A stretch of 64,000 nucleotides of DNA from Agapetus fuscipes (GCA_951799405.1 OX637334.1:7502001-7566000), one strand, 5' to 3'. Counted from the first letter of the stretch, positions 19,675 through 31,420 are shown. Notes: a model not told the origin generated them from the sequence alone. A program made the numbers and translations.

Positions 19675-20072
19675 AGCCTGGGTATTGATGAAAAATCTGA
19701 CATCTCGGTTGTGACATTCGAAAGAAGGATTCTCAGAACCATTAACGGTGCGGTGAAAAATAACAATGATCATCGGCATAACAAAGGGCTCTATGTCATC
19801 TACATAGAGAGATGTGATCAGTTCCATCAAAGTAAGGCGCGTGCAGAGGGCTGGTAACATAATTAGAATGGACAACGCTAACCCTATTTAATACTCTTAG
19901 CACCAAGAAGTTGAAGAAGAAAAGCAAGGCTAAAAGTGCGATGGATGAAGATGAAGTCAAGGTAAACATGCATGCGTAGCTGTAGAGCAAAGACGATGGA
20001 CAGGCGAGAGTGAAAGCGAATCGTGGATCATCAGGCTCATCCAGGGCTGTCAAGGTCATGATGATGATGATG
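19675..20072 (+). pseudogene. non-LTR RT C-terminal relic (family C)
   Basis: The plus strand reads TFERRILRTINGAVKNN, then decayed sequence with AKTMDRRE and AHPGLSRS-type codons, ending in (ATG)n. This is the order of the post-RT region of insect LINEs (FERKxLRxIxG near the start, W/R-rich then HPGL near the end). Several frameshifts and stops. A related fragment is at 53.5 kb. Confidence 0.6.
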
Positions 20073-20397
20073 GAATCAATTTATTTCCGTAAGCTACAAG
20101 CCGAACAAAATAGAAAAATGTTGGAAAAGTCCTACGGAGAGTCCTATAGAGAGTACTATGGAGAAAAACTAACTTTACACCATCCATCTTAAGGGTGCAC
20201 GTTTTCTGTAATTCTGGCCAAAATCTGTTGGAACAGTTTGACAGGCTCGGAGAACATCCTGCTTCATACATTATACGAGTATGTGAGAAAAAATGTTATC
20301 TGATCAATATTAAACTTCACACGATCCAATGCGAGGGTAACCTACACATTTTTAAAAAAGTGGTCAAAATCTGCCATGCCTTTTTTATTTATAGCAT

Positions 20398-20706
20398 TGT
20401 ATAGATTTATTTTTAAGGTTTTGTTGTTGTTTTTTTTTTATTCTTAAATGTTATTTATTACTCGTATTCCTTGACTTATAGGTTGGTATGAGGCTGACCA
20501 CCCATACTGTAAAAAATGGTTCACTTTGCCAATGTCACCCCTGTTTCAGGGAATGTCGGCAAGAGTTGCAGGGCTTATGTTCATTTGAGGTTTGGATTTT
20601 ATTTCTAAGTACACATTCAGCTTTTGTAAGCGCGAACTACACGTGTTTGTTTGTGGGCATACATCTGAGAGCTTCGAATGAATATATCCTTGCAACTTAG
20701 ATTATA
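20398..20706 (+). mobile_element. RTE-A 3' UTR copy (subfamily 1)
   Basis: Starts within the UTR (TAGATTTATTTTTAAGGTTT), continues through GGTTGGTATGAGGCTGACCA and ends GCAACTTAGATTATAGATA. Nearly identical to the 6.0- and 24.6-kb copies. Confidence 0.92.
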
Positions 20707-20709
20707 GAT

Positions 20710-21800
20710 ACATTTAAAAAACAAAAATGGCAAATGAAACCTACCTTTGCCCTCTTTAAAAGTGACATAAAAAGTGACACGCAATGTCGCTGAATGCTGA
20801 ATGTAAGGGCGTTAGGTATGGCCAATACCACACGGCAAATACTAAAAGGAAGCAAGGACCGAAAATCGGCTTAGAGTCGCCAGAAGCGGAGAGAAACTTC
20901 GGTTGTTATAATTTAAAAGGTAAACAGGCTGCGTGGAAAAATATTGAAACAGACGAGTGGGGAGTCTCGTTCGGACCAATCGATTGCAGAGCCAGTAGCA
21001 CAGATTTACACGCTTTTTATTTTATTGGTTATTTATTTTGTTGATGGGGGAGACCTGAATTTAAAGAGCTTTTAAAATTGAGTGAAAAAATACGGAATGA
21101 AAAAAGATGTTTTGAAACGTCAAATGAATAGGTACAGTTTGCGAAGTCTGGACTGTCTAGAATAGCGTAAAATAATAAATAAATAAGTATTATAATAGTC
21201 TGTGCATTAAAACTGTAAAAAATAGTTATTTAAAAATATTTAAATAGAACAAGTTATTCTGTACTCGGAACACTGTTTTTACTCACTACTTTTACATTGA
21301 AAAAAAATGTGAAAATATCAAATTTTTTTGTTTTAAAAAAACAACAGTGTTGCAGGTAACAAATAACTTGTTTTTTTCTGATAATCTCCGAGATATTTAA
21401 ATGACTGGAAATACAGATAATGGCATTATCTGTTCCCATATATTTATCGCATTTTAGAAAAAAAAGAAATGCCACCTTTGGTTCTACACGACGCTTTTCA
21501 CAACACGCTTTTCCTGTAGCATGTTGAAAGTAAGGGTTGATCTAGTTTTATCAAATAAGCACTTGCTGTACAAGGGTCCTTCCTATCTGATCATGTGAAT
21601 TGCCCTTGTTACCTTTCTAGAAAGGTTGTACCTGATGATTGTAAGCCCTAAGTTAGGGAAGACCTAGATAGCTCCAGGAAAAGGTCCTGAAAGGAAAGGA
21701 CCCAAACGATAAAGGTCTTATTTATCTTTAAATCATTGCTAACTTGCAGGTCGAGATACATTTTTAAGTAAATTTAAAACGTTTGTGGGATACAATGAAA
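20710..21800. other. unassigned stretch
   Basis: An 86-codon plus-strand frame at 20,784-21,044 has no recognised domain. The remainder is AT-rich. Confidence 0.35.
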
Positions 21801-21803
21801 TAG

Positions 21804-22041
21804 AATCTAATCTAATCTAAGTTGCAAAGATATGTAACATTGGGGATTCATATTACATGCATTCTCACAAGCAGCCACGTACAAGTTCGCGTTGCGCATG
21901 CCGCATGTGAACCTACAATACAAAAACCAAATTTCAAATGGACATACCCTGCAACTCTTGCCCTCCTTCCCTGAAACAAAAGTGAACCATTTTCTACAAC
22001 ATTGGTGGTCATCCGCACACCTACCTATAAATCAAGGAATG
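21804..22041 (-). mobile_element. RTE-A 3' UTR copy (subfamily 2)
   Basis: (AATCT)n end, then GATTCATATTACATGCATTC, the subfamily shared with the 36.4-kb parent. A short internal deletion removes the GGGTGACATTGGC part. Confidence 0.88.
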
Positions 22042-22044
22042 TAC

Positions 22045-23035
22045 GAAAAGAAACGTACAAAATTTACTTTAAAAGGTTGGTATGAATTTTAAATGAATCG
22101 CCACGGACAGAGACATCTTGCACCGGATGGAAGAAACTTTTTAAAAGCAAAGTAAATGTAAAGTAGTATTTTAAATTTTGTTAGCTTAACGCTTCTAAAC
22201 CTTAATAATACTAACCACTATGTGTTATTTTAACCTCATTTGGGGTTGCCAAAAAAAAACAATTTCTTTTTCCAGCTTGGCAGCACTTGCGAAATACACG
22301 TCTAAATTTGTAGCATCATTTTTCTTTCGTTTAGTCGGGGATAAATCACCCTCAGGAGAAAAAGTGAGACGCACCGCGCTGGTTTTTTGTACGGCCACAC
22401 CTTTAAGTTAGAAATGCGCAAGAAACGTGTGGACCTGGTTAACGAATTTGAGGCGAAAGTGAAAGTAATTTTTATACTTCATTTTGTCGTGGCTTGAGAA
22501 TAATATTTTTCGTGACTGAAATGGAAATTTGGCTAATAGAAGTCTGAAATTGAAATAACGTCTGTTAATCCTGAGAGGGTATGCACGTCTTTCCAATTTC
22601 CAAGTTGAAATTAATATAGTGTCTCGAAAATACCTATGACAACTACCTTTAAAATGTGGGTATACCATCGGATGTTAAGAACTCCTGGATTCATTGAGTC
22701 ACAAATTATGAAGTTTCTTCCCGTGCGACAACTTTGAGGACATTGTTCTCGATTTAAAATAGTCTTTTTTTAATTCCATACAAAATGTCATCTTCTTTTT
22801 CGATGGCTCTACAACTTACATCGAACCTTGAACTCTATAGGTTCTTGCTTCAGACTCATTCTGTCTCCCACAGCAATCACCTGCGCCTAGGTCTACCAAC
22901 CCTTCTTTTCCACTCGGATGTTCGTCAAGAATACTTTTTCTCTTGGCACCCGTGAAGATGATTCTCTGCACATACTCAGCCACATAAGTCTGTTTAATGT
23001 AGTATGGTAAACGCATGGTTATGTTCTATGTATGG
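22045..23035. other. unassigned stretch
   Basis: A 66-codon minus-strand frame at 22,816-23,016 (KEGLVDLGAGDCCGRQNES) may belong to an RT relic but cannot be placed. Otherwise nothing recognised. Confidence 0.3.
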
Positions 23036-23039
23036 AGGG

Positions 23040-23405
23040 ATAAACGCTTACACAAGCACTGAAGAGACCAACCAAAAAGCTTCGAGAAGCGTTAGAGATG
23101 CGTGTCTACCGAAAAATGCTTTGGATCTCTTGGTGTGATCGAGTCGCCAATGAGGAGGTCCCCCGACGTATGCGCACTACAAAGGATATTCTGCCAACCA
23201 TTAAGCAGAGGAGTTTGATGTACTTCAGCTACATTTCGAGATATTAGACATACCGTCTTCTTCATCTTATCATAAAGGGTGGGATTGAGGGGAGAAGATC
23301 TCAGGGAAAAATCTGCAACATTGGTTCAACAAAAGCTCCAAGTCCCTGTTTCGAATCGTAGAATCTAAGGTCAAAATAGCCATGATAATCGCCAATCTTC
23401 AATAG
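23040..23405 (+). pseudogene. non-LTR RT C-terminal relic (family B)
   Basis: The plus strand reads LREALEMRVYRKMLWISWCD, RVANEEVPRRM, IKQRSLMYFSYI, then after a stop YRLLHLIIKGGIEGRRS, and finally KVKIAMIIANLQ. This is the standard order of the region after the RT domain in a LINE family common in insects. Several stops and frameshifts. It ends near CGGCACCAAAAGAAGAA, like the 26.5-kb copy. Confidence 0.75.
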
Positions 23406-23711
23406 ACGAACCTATCAAAACGGCACCAAAAGAAGAATAATCTAGTATGTACGAGAGCCTGGGAGCCTTATAGATTTTATACAGCACTTTGTTGTTCGTA
23501 ATTTTCCAGGTTTGGCTATAATTTACTCTCTTTTCAAGTACATCCAACGTTTCTGCAGATTTTGTTGTCATTGTCTACGTTCTGGACCCTCATGCCACGA
23601 CTACGTGGTACAAAGTTTGGAAAAGAGGATGTTTTGTGTACTGTTGAAATTTTTTGATAAAAATTTAAGCAACGTCTACTGATCGTAATTCTAATTGAAA
23701 ATCTTTTCATG

Positions 23712-24030
23712 CAAAACGCAACGCAAATAAGCTACACATATAGTGTAACTTCTTGCCGCGTTATCACCGAAGGGGTCGCATGTGGCGAGTTGAACCTATT
23801 TATTTTTACCGGCCTTACGCCCACCACTTCAGTTGAAGTGGAGGTTTCCCAGCTCCCAAAAGTGCTGGTACTCATTTCTTGTGAAGGCTGAGTAAACCTT
23901 GCCGGGATTTTATTTTGGTGTTTGAAATAAACACCGAAACGGGAAATCATTTCTGACACCCTCGGTGGAATTCGAGCCTGAGCTTTCGGCATGGAATGCA
24001 TGGAATACCACCTGAGCTATCGACCGGACT
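23712..24030 (-). mobile_element. SINE2, nearly full length
   Basis: Starts (minus-strand 3' end) with GCAAAACGCAACGCAAATAA and has all body blocks. It ends with the head complement CTGAGCTATCGACCGGACT. The segment around the ACAGGTAAGGGGGCCGG block is shortened. Confidence 0.92.
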
Positions 24031-24365
24031 TGCCATAAATTTATTTTTCTGCGGCTTTAGGTTAGAAAATGACAATAAAATGAAAGAATTTTCCAAGGCC
24101 TGTAAAATTCCATTTCATCATTGAGGCAACTTCTAACCGCAACAAAACTTTTCCGAGGCACACAACAAATATTTTCCAGCAATAAAAAATATTAGGCGCT
24201 TTCACTTTCCGGTTGCCTTTCATTCTCCCCTCCGTTTGCTTTTCCCGTCTTTCTACAAAACGCAACTTCCTATCCAAAAAAATACAACTAAAAATATAAT
24301 GACACCATACTGAAAATTCTTGGAGCTAGAATAAGTGTTGTCGAATAACACGAAGACCAAAAAAG

Positions 24366-24936
24366 GTATGGACGGACCAAATTCCTGAAATAGCGAATGA
24401 ATGAGATATCCAGAGTCGTAATACGAGAAGAAGTCCTATTATTATTTTTTATATGAAATACGGCTAAGGCAGGGATATAATACATGGTGACTACTATTTT
24501 TGTGTGAATCATACATTAATAGTCGTCTATAAGTTTGGTCGACGTAATAGAAAGCGTCAATTACACAAGGAAGACCCAGTTGTTGTAAATTTGGATGTTT
24601 CTTTGATGATCTTTGATACTTTTTTTGTATAGATTTATTTTTAAGGTTTTGTTCTTTTTTATATTTAAATGTTATTTATTATTAACATTCCTTGACTTAT
24701 AGGTTGGTATGAGGCTGACCAACCATACTGTAAAAAAATGCTTCACTTTGCCAATGTGACCCCTGTTTCAGGGAAGGTCGGCAAAAGTTGTGGGGCTTAT
24801 TTTCATTTGAGGTTTGGATTTTATTTGTAAGTACACATTCAACATTTGTAAGCGCGAACTACACTTGTTGGTTTGTGGGCATACATCTGAGAGCTTTGAA
24901 TGAATATATCCTTGCAACTTAGATTACAGATTATAG
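24366..24936 (+). mobile_element. RTE-A copy broken by SINE1 fragment
   Basis: 24,366-24,437 encodes the equivalent of DQISEIANE plus QSHN. 24,628-24,936 is the 3' UTR ending GCAACTTAGATTACAGATTA. Between them lie a SINE1 fragment and a gap where the last C-terminal codons should be. Confidence 0.85.
24484..24600 (-). mobile_element. SINE1 3' fragment inside RTE-A
   Basis: Complement of the SINE1 tail (TTTTTGTGTGAATCATAC) and of the AGCGTCAATTACACAAGGAA and GACCCAGTTGTTGTAA blocks. The tRNA head is missing. Confidence 0.7.
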
Positions 24937-25199
24937 ATCTGTCATTGGTAAAGAAATATGAATTTCGCAACCCAGCGAAGAGCACATCGATACCTTAAAG
25001 GTAAAACTGAAATCACTGTTTGAGAAATCGTGGATAAAACATTTTATTGGGTGTTACTTCTCATAGTAAGTGAACTAATTATAAGGAAGTGCTCAAGAAA
25101 AACTTTTTTTTAGTGTTTTCTCTTGAAGAAAAGAGGAAAAAGGTGCATTTATCTAATACACCCATGTCAGCTTAGGATGTCTCTACTTCTGTTTTACCT

Positions 25200-25540
25200 T
25201 TCTATAATCTATAATCTATAATCTAAGTTGCAAGGATATATTCATTCAAAGCTCTCAGATGTGTGCCCACAAACAAACACGTGTAGTTCGCGCTTACAAA
25301 TGCTGATTGTGTACTTACAAATAAAATCCAAACCTCAAATGAACATAAGCCCTGCAACTCTTGCCGACATTCCCTGAAACAGGGGTGACATTGGCAAAGT
25401 GAACCATTTTTTACAGTATGGGTGGTCAGCCTTATACCAACCTACAAGTCAAGGAATACGAGTAATAACTAACATTAAAGTATAAAAAAACAACAAAACC
25501 TTAAAAAAAAATCTTTACAAAAAAAAACCTTTAAGATGTC
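25200..25540 (-). mobile_element. RTE-A 3' UTR copy (subfamily 1)
   Basis: Starts with three TCTATAA units, then AGTTGCAAGGATATATTC, and runs to the A-rich part of the UTR. No coding part. Confidence 0.92.
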
Positions 25541-25544
25541 AATA

Positions 25545-25880
25545 TTATTTATCTTTATAATTTTCGAAAAAAAAACAAAAATATTTAGTAAATGACTACA
25601 TGACCCTGATGAAAGTGCAAAAAATACCCTCTCTGTAAAATGAAAAGTTTTCAAATTAGCCCCCGCTTTGTGTGTCGGCCTTGTCCTGGAGGTGCTCACG
25701 TTCAGCATGTGTATGCGTGTGAATAGGCGCGAAACACGACATGCCCCTCCATTATATTGTAACGGTACAGCTTTTTACAATACGCACGAAATGGTTTGAT
25801 CAGAAAAGACAAAATGCTACTCATTTTCAGGAAAGTGTTTATTATTTGCGCAGGTCATAAAATTTAGTGATACGATGATT
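25545..25880. other. unassigned stretch
   Basis: Nothing recognised. Confidence 0.4.
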
Positions 25881-25883
25881 AAT

Positions 25884-26117
25884 TCCTTGACTTATAGGTT
25901 GGTATGAGGCTGACCACCCATACTGTAAAACATGGTTATTTTGCCAATGTCACCCCTGTTTCAGGAAAGGTCGGCAAAAGTATTTTCATTTGAGATTGGG
26001 TTTTTATAATGTAGGTCCACATGCACCATGTGTGAGCGCGAAATTATGCGTGTCTGCTTGTGGGAATGCATTAAATATTAAGCTTAAATGATACATATCT
26101 TTACAACTTAGATTTAG
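25884..26117 (+). mobile_element. RTE-A 3' UTR copy (subfamily 2)
   Basis: TTCCTTGACTTATAGGTTGG to ACAACTTAGATTTAGATTA, with a short deletion in the middle (after GGTCGGCAAAAG). Confidence 0.88.
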
Positions 26118-26118
26118 A

Positions 26119-26358
26119 TTAAGATGATTTATTTTGTGACCGCTGTTCTAGAGTAAATCATAACTAAACATCACTCTGCAAGCTTGGTCATCGTTGAAAA
26201 GGTGTGAATTCTTAAGTAAGACCAAGTTGTTGTGGGGCTAAATGGACCTTTTGGTGAACGGTCTGTGGTAGAGGTGGATGATTTTTTTCAAAACAGTTAA
26301 ATGAGAATTGAGTCCACCTTCAGATTACGAGCTCAAAGCGTTTACCACTAGATTATAC
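26119..26358 (-). mobile_element. SINE1, diverged
   Basis: Tail complement AAGATGATTTATTTTGTGAC abuts the RTE-A 3' end. The middle has AAGTAAGACCAAGTTGTTGT. The head end reads AAAGCGTTTACCACTAGATTA. The B box is degraded. Confidence 0.7.
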
Positions 26359-26454
26359 GCAGATTAAACAACAAATATGTGGAATCAAATGTCTTTCTTA
26401 CATCACATTGGGATGTAAGAAAGTTTACCCTATATTTCCATTACCTGGTTTTAC

Positions 26455-26690
26455 CTTTTTGAGAAATGAGAAATACCGCCTTCTCCAACTTATCATGCAG
26501 GATAAGTTTGAGGTGAGAAGAACTCAAGGGCGAAGAACATCATGGCTGGAAAACCTAGAAAAATGGTTCAACAGAAGCACCAAGTCCCTATTTTGAGCCT
26601 TAGCATCCAAGAAGAAAATAGCCACGATGATTGCCGATCTTTTATAGAAGTGGCACCAAAAGAAGAAGAAGATACCTTTATTGGATAGAC
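26455..26690 (+). pseudogene. non-LTR RT C-terminal relic (family B)
   Basis: The plus strand reads NEKYRLLQLIMQDKFEVRRT, then TSWLENLEKWFNRSTKSLF, a stop, and ASKKKIATMIADLL. This corresponds to the last part of the family B relic at 23 kb and is better preserved. It ends with GTGGCACCAAAAGAAGAAGA. Confidence 0.8.
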
Positions 26691-26819
26691 AAAGATAGTC
26701 AGGTTAATTGCATTCCTCTTCACATTATGCTACCATGCACGTTCAAAGGTTGTTTAATTTAGTTTTACTAAGTTTTGTATATCAAGCCCTATAAAAATTG
26801 GCCATTTAAAAGAGTCCAT

Positions 26820-27095
26820 TCGTCGAGAGCTACGTTTGGATGACTTGACTCAGGGAAAGTATACTATGCACCTACACGCCGTATTCTTCAGTTCTTTGGA
26901 CATGCCGTCTGTGGTCATCAGGATAGCCTTGGCATAGAGGGGAAGAGAAGAAGAGGAAGAAGTGAAGGCAGCAGCAGGAACCTCGGTGGTTGGAGCGCTG
27001 CGGGTAGAGCAGTCATGAGAGAACTGGTGAAGAGTGGTTTCTTCCACATGGGTCACAACCCTCAGAAATGAGAAACAAGATTAAGAAGAAATAAA
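26820..27095 (+). pseudogene. non-LTR RT C-terminal relic (family D)
   Basis: The plus strand reads RELRLDDLTQGKYTM, then RRILQFFGHAVCGHQDSLG, IEGKRRRGRS and MGHNPQK, with a stop, in the order FFGH, then GKxxGxRxRGRS, then H(D/N)PQ seen in insect LINE tails. Frame changes interrupt it. The minus-strand frame over it is a shadow. Confidence 0.65.
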
Positions 27096-27099
27096 AACA

Positions 27100-27595
27100 G
27101 CATTATTCTTTGACTATCTTTGCGAAACATCCCATTCTTAGCAATGTACCCCATTGTACTGCCTTGCAAAATATGAAGGAAAAGTACCGAGTAGGTCCTT
27201 CTCCATATTTATCGATATAGATTCTCGACGCCATCAAAAAATAAAATATACTCTCCTCCCTTGGGTGTAAATTTGGTTTACACCCACTTACAAGCTTTAT
27301 ACACGATCTTTTCACATTCATACATTCAACAATCTTGCGTGTTTCTCATGTCGTTGTTGAATACCGTTCCTCGAGTCTCTTGACAAGCTTTTAATGCCAC
27401 TTTTGACAGAGATGTGCGATCATCAAAGCTATTTTTACTTTTTTAAATGCTGCAATTTATAAAATGGATTTGGGGGTTTGTTGAACTCTGAACATTAATT
27501 TTCATTTTTTGACGATTAAAAGGAGTTGTTTAGTGATGTTCATTCATGTATGGGATGACTTCTTTGGTGACTCATTCCTTGGACCTTGGCAGTAT
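27100..27595. other. unassigned stretch
   Basis: Nothing recognised. Confidence 0.4.
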
Positions 27596-27597
27596 TA

Positions 27598-27712
27598 TAC
27601 TTTGGGTTTGAAATAAACGCTGAAGCGAAAAAATCATTTACTCTTTGCGGGGAACGAACCCCAGCGCTCCAGAATGAAACAAAAACATTCAATCAACTGA
27701 GCTATCGACCGT
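27598..27712 (-). mobile_element. SINE2 5' head fragment
   Basis: TTTGAAATAAACGCTGAAGC to CAACTGAGCTATCGACCG, i.e. the tRNA-like head and the first 60 bases of the body in complement. Confidence 0.8.
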
Positions 27713-28205
27713 ATCATCCCATGATTCTTCCAAAATTTATGCTTGTCATTGAAATTATTATCAGCCACATCTGATCTTCATGATTTTTTTTAGATTAGAA
27801 AATTTCGCATGCCTTTTATAACCCAGCGCCTCTTGAATGTTATGCATGGCAAACGTGCAAATTTGCCATGCAAGATTTTGTAAGCAACATACCTACATAA
27901 CATTTTTCTTTACGCAGAAAAAATATTTGGAATCGAAATTGTCTGATTAAAATAATGTGTAGCTGAAAATATCACATGAAAATTAATGTTTATTTTACGG
28001 AAAGATCATGTGGGAGCTTGTTTGTTAAAAATTTGGGGCGTATGTGTAATACGTAAGACGGTATCGCAAAGCAGCTGGTTGAGGTGAATTATTGCCTTTG
28101 CTTAACGGCACTCAGAGGAAAGTCCCCGTTGGCGCTGGTTGTGGATGGAGCTGGATTAAATTGGTTTATGAAAAACAAGATACTTGCACATCATACAATA
28201 AATAA
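27713..28205. other. unassigned stretch
   Basis: Nothing recognised. Confidence 0.4.
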
Positions 28206-28206
28206 A

Positions 28207-28462
28207 CATTAACGCAATTAAGCCGCACACATAGTGGAACTTCTTGCCGCGTTAATCATAATCGGGTAGCATAAAGCGAGTGGAAACCTTTTATTTGTAC
28301 AAATATGGGAGCCAGCGTTATGCCAAATACTTGGGTGGGGGTGTTTTGGTCTCGGATAGCTGTTTCTCGTGTCGTTAAAGTTGCCAACCTTGCCAGTATT
28401 TTGATTTCGGATCGATATTGCACGCAAAATCTCTACTAACTGAACCATCGACTGGACATTCC
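28207..28462 (-). mobile_element. SINE2, diverged
   Basis: AACGCAATTAAGCCGCACAC and GGAACTTCTTGCCGCGTTAA mark the 3' end. Head complement AACTGAACCATCGACTGGAC. The middle is much altered. Confidence 0.8.
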
Positions 28463-28464
28463 AA

Positions 28465-29260
28465 TTGTCAAAGTTTTTTTTGTACACGTGGCCTACCCTC
28501 ACGTCTTTGTAATGCTCGCTATCGATAATATAAGTTTTTTCTTTTACTTTTTGTTCACCACAACCTTTACATACTCTTGTATGTCACTTATTTTTTGGCG
28601 CTCGTGAATAAAGTCACGGAAGAATGTTGAATGCTGAGGGTCGATGTGTGGGACGAGGGTCTGCAAGGGATATGATTTGCGAGAAGTGGGTCGTGAACCA
28701 AAAATTTATCACTACGTTTGTCTATGCGCTGTGACCCGGCCTTAAAAACTACCCAGTACCAACATAGTGAAGGTGTGAGGCTATCTGTGGATGAGAATCA
28801 AGAAAAAAATAGCAACTTAACATTGGGTAAAGCGTGAAGTTACCTAACTGCCTACGTATTTATGACCTCGGCATATTTAAAATGGTGGAAAAACTTACGT
28901 CATTCGGCTGGAGTCCTGTTTGTATTCTGACCAACCAAATCTGACCAACGTCGTCGTCTTGGCGCTGTCATCCACACAAAGCCATTCGACAATGACGCCT
29001 TTTTTGTAGGTTATCTTGTTTTTAAGGATTTTTAATACAAAATAAAATATAGTTTCCACTAAATTGATTGGAATGTAAAAATATGTACTGAGTATGCAAT
29101 TTTACTTGGGTAAAATAAATTACAATTCTTTTGACAAATTATTCAACTTACCGATTCTTTTTTGACTTATGTCTGAGACCATTGTAATGCGAAAGAAATT
29201 TAGTTCCAAGTAATTTAAAGTAGAAATTTAGATTTAAAAATAAAACAAATTATTCAAAAC
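28465..29260. other. unassigned stretch
   Basis: Nothing recognised. Confidence 0.4.
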
Positions 29261-29264
29261 ATAC

Positions 29265-29400
29265 GAAATGAAAGGATTTGGAATGATCACAGGTGGATTA
29301 TTGCGAGATTACATCAGCAATGATCACATAAAAAAAGCCTGTGAAATAGAAGACATAGTGAGATGAAGCAGATTCAGGAGGCGGTTTTGGAGAGAAAATT
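29265..29400 (+). pseudogene. possible non-LTR RT fragment
   Basis: The plus strand reads GGLLRDYISNDHIKKACEIE, DIVR, stop, SRFRRRFW. The spacing of R-D-N-I-K and R-R-W resembles the post-RT block (RxDRxRNxxI...RLRWxGH) of LINEs. Weak. Confidence 0.25.
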
Positions 29401-29815
29401 AGGAAATATAATGTAAAAGCTTAACAATATTACCAAAAGTTATTTTTAGTTCAACTCTTTCAGCGCTACATTCCCCGCATTAAGGGCCAGCTTGCTTGCG
29501 TGACTGTTAGAAAACTGATTTGATGGTATCAGTTGGGACCTTAGAATGTGGTGCAAGGTCGTCCGCTGATTACTGACCCCAACTGAAAGTGGTGGACGAT
29601 CAGTCAAGACTCTCCCGGGCTTATCTGATGTCCGACTGAGGCCAGGATGCCTATTTTGAGACTTGAAAACTGCGTCAGGGTCTGCAATTGAAATGCAAAT
29701 TTTTAAACCGTAACCAGATTAAAAATACTACATGTAATTTTATTTTCTTTGCTCACTTTTCCTTTACTTTTACCAAATTCAAAACTGTTAGGCAATTGGT
29801 GATTGGTGGTGAATA
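29401..29815. other. unassigned stretch
   Basis: Moderately GC-rich at 29,460-29,660. Nothing recognised. Confidence 0.35.
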
Positions 29816-29817
29816 AG

Positions 29818-30105
29818 GAATTCCTTGAATTATAGGTTGGTATGAGGCTAACCAACCATAATGTAAAAAAATGGTTTACTATGCCAATGTCACCCCTGTT
29901 TCAGGGAAGGTTGGCAAGAGTTGCAGGGCTAATGCTCATTTGAGATTGGGTCCACTTAAAATTCAAATCTCAAATGAACATAACAACTCTTGCCGACTTT
30001 CCTTGAAAAAGGGGGGGGGGTGAGGCATTGGCAAAGTGAACCATTTTTTTACAATATGGGTCATCATCTTCATACCAACCTATAAATCAAGGAACATTAA
30101 ATTCT
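29818..30105. mobile_element. two RTE-A fragments facing each other
   Basis: 29,818-29,951 is plus-strand UTR (TATAGGTTGGTATGAGGCTA). 29,955-30,105 is minus-strand UTR (CAAATCTCAAATGAACATAA). Both lack the 3' terminal 130 bases and meet at the same internal UTR position, forming an imperfect hairpin of about 130 bp per arm. Confidence 0.85.
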
Positions 30106-30450
30106 TGTAAATAAAACAAGTAGTTGGCAATAAAGCAAATATGTGCCTAATCCCACCCATGTGCACTATTTAGCTGGTATCACATCCGTATGTATTTCCA
30201 GCCGAGTTTCTAAAAAGCCAAGGCTGACTAGGCTTTCAATACGGAGCAGAAGTAATTCCTGCGCTGTTGCTGGGCACCCATGCACATTTCACACTCCACC
30301 TGACGCCCATTGTGCAGGCGAAGGCGCCCCGCCCCATACAGACTACAGACTAGGGCTCGTCTCAACAACAATAACGCCTGCTGGAGGGCGCTAGTACAGT
30401 GGCAAGTGTTAGTGGAAAAGTGATAGTGGCTAGTAGTAGGTTGTCTAAAC
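30106..30450. other. unassigned, partly GC-rich
   Basis: 30,180-30,400 is GC-richer than its flanks, with an 83-codon plus-strand frame and an 81-codon minus-strand frame. Neither is recognised. Confidence 0.3.
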
Positions 30451-30452
30451 AT

Positions 30453-30695
30453 GTCGCCAAGATATATTAACATTTAAAAATATTAAATGCATGCCCACAA
30501 CCAGACGCGTGTGAGCTTGCGCTTACACAAATTAAAAACCAAACCTCAAATGAACAAAAAACTCTGCAATTTTTGCCGACCTTCCCTGAAACAGGGGTGA
30601 TGTTGGCAAAGTGAACATTTTTTTAACAGCAGGGGTGGTCAGCCTCATACCAACCTATAAGTGAAGGGATTCATACCAACCTAAAAGTCAAGGGG
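30453..30695 (-). mobile_element. RTE-A 3' UTR copy
   Basis: GCCAAGATATATTAACATTT through to AACCTATAAGTGAAGGG. A 26-bp duplication (TTCATACCAACCTAAAAGTC) follows. Confidence 0.85.
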
Positions 30696-30792
30696 TCATA
30701 TCGGAAAAGAAATGAAAACTCTTGTATTTTTTTTCTGTTCTCGTGATGATTGAGTACCTATATGTAATGCAATGTTCGGGGTCATCATGATA

Positions 30793-30850
30793 TTTTAAAG
30801 GCAGTGCCTTGCTGTGCCAGCCATCTGTCTCTGTTGGTTGCCATCCCCTT
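30793..30850 (-). repeat. single unit of the 7-kb minisatellite
   Basis: AGGCAGTGCCTTGCTGTGCC and TCTGTTGGTTGCCATCCCC match the 55-bp unit at 7.16-8.17 kb. Here it is unique and, on the minus strand, reads MATNRDRWLAQQGTAF in continuity with a decayed RT. Confidence 0.9.
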
Positions 30851-31420
30851 GAGCTGTGAATTGGAGGAGACATCCATGAGCCACTTCAAATCTTGAAAGT
30901 ATCATGTATTTGGGTGACATCTTGTTCGTCTTCCTAAGAATTTTCCTTCGAAGGTGTCGCTAAAAAAGATGCTTTGTCTAATTGAGTCCCATCAGTTTGT
31001 TTTTCTTCTTGAAAATGTGACTTGTCGGGTCTCTTTTTTCTTTAATTTTCATTCAATCCATGATGTCTTGTTAATCTTTCTCAAAATCCACATCTCGAAT
31101 GCCTCTATCCAGATCTCTTTGTATTTCCGGATGTTCCAGAAGCGCTATTCTGCTAAATTCTTTACGACCTTGAGGTGACAAGATAGCGATTCGTGTCCAT
31201 AAGGTATACTGTGATTTTTTATCAATGGAGTTCTTTCGCAAGCGCTAGCAAGCTCCGACTTGGATTGATATCCAAAGTATAGGGAATTTAACAGAATAGC
31301 GCTTCAGGTTTCACAACCATAATGCAACCATACAACAAAATTCGAGGTGTAGGTCTCAAAAATGTTCACGCTTGGTATTCACTTATAACTAACTACTAAG
31401 CAGCTGATTTCTTGTTTAAA
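30850..31420 (-). pseudogene. non-LTR RT C-terminal relic
   Basis: The minus strand has PRILLYGCIMVVKPEAL (compare LLYGxETW), EAFEMWILRKINKTSWIE, then decayed sequence to DLKWLMDVSSNSQLKG, followed by the MATNRDRWLAQQGTAF unit. The order matches the LINE region from the end of RT to the stop codon. It has many stops and frameshifts. Related to family B by the EAFEMW block. Confidence 0.6.
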
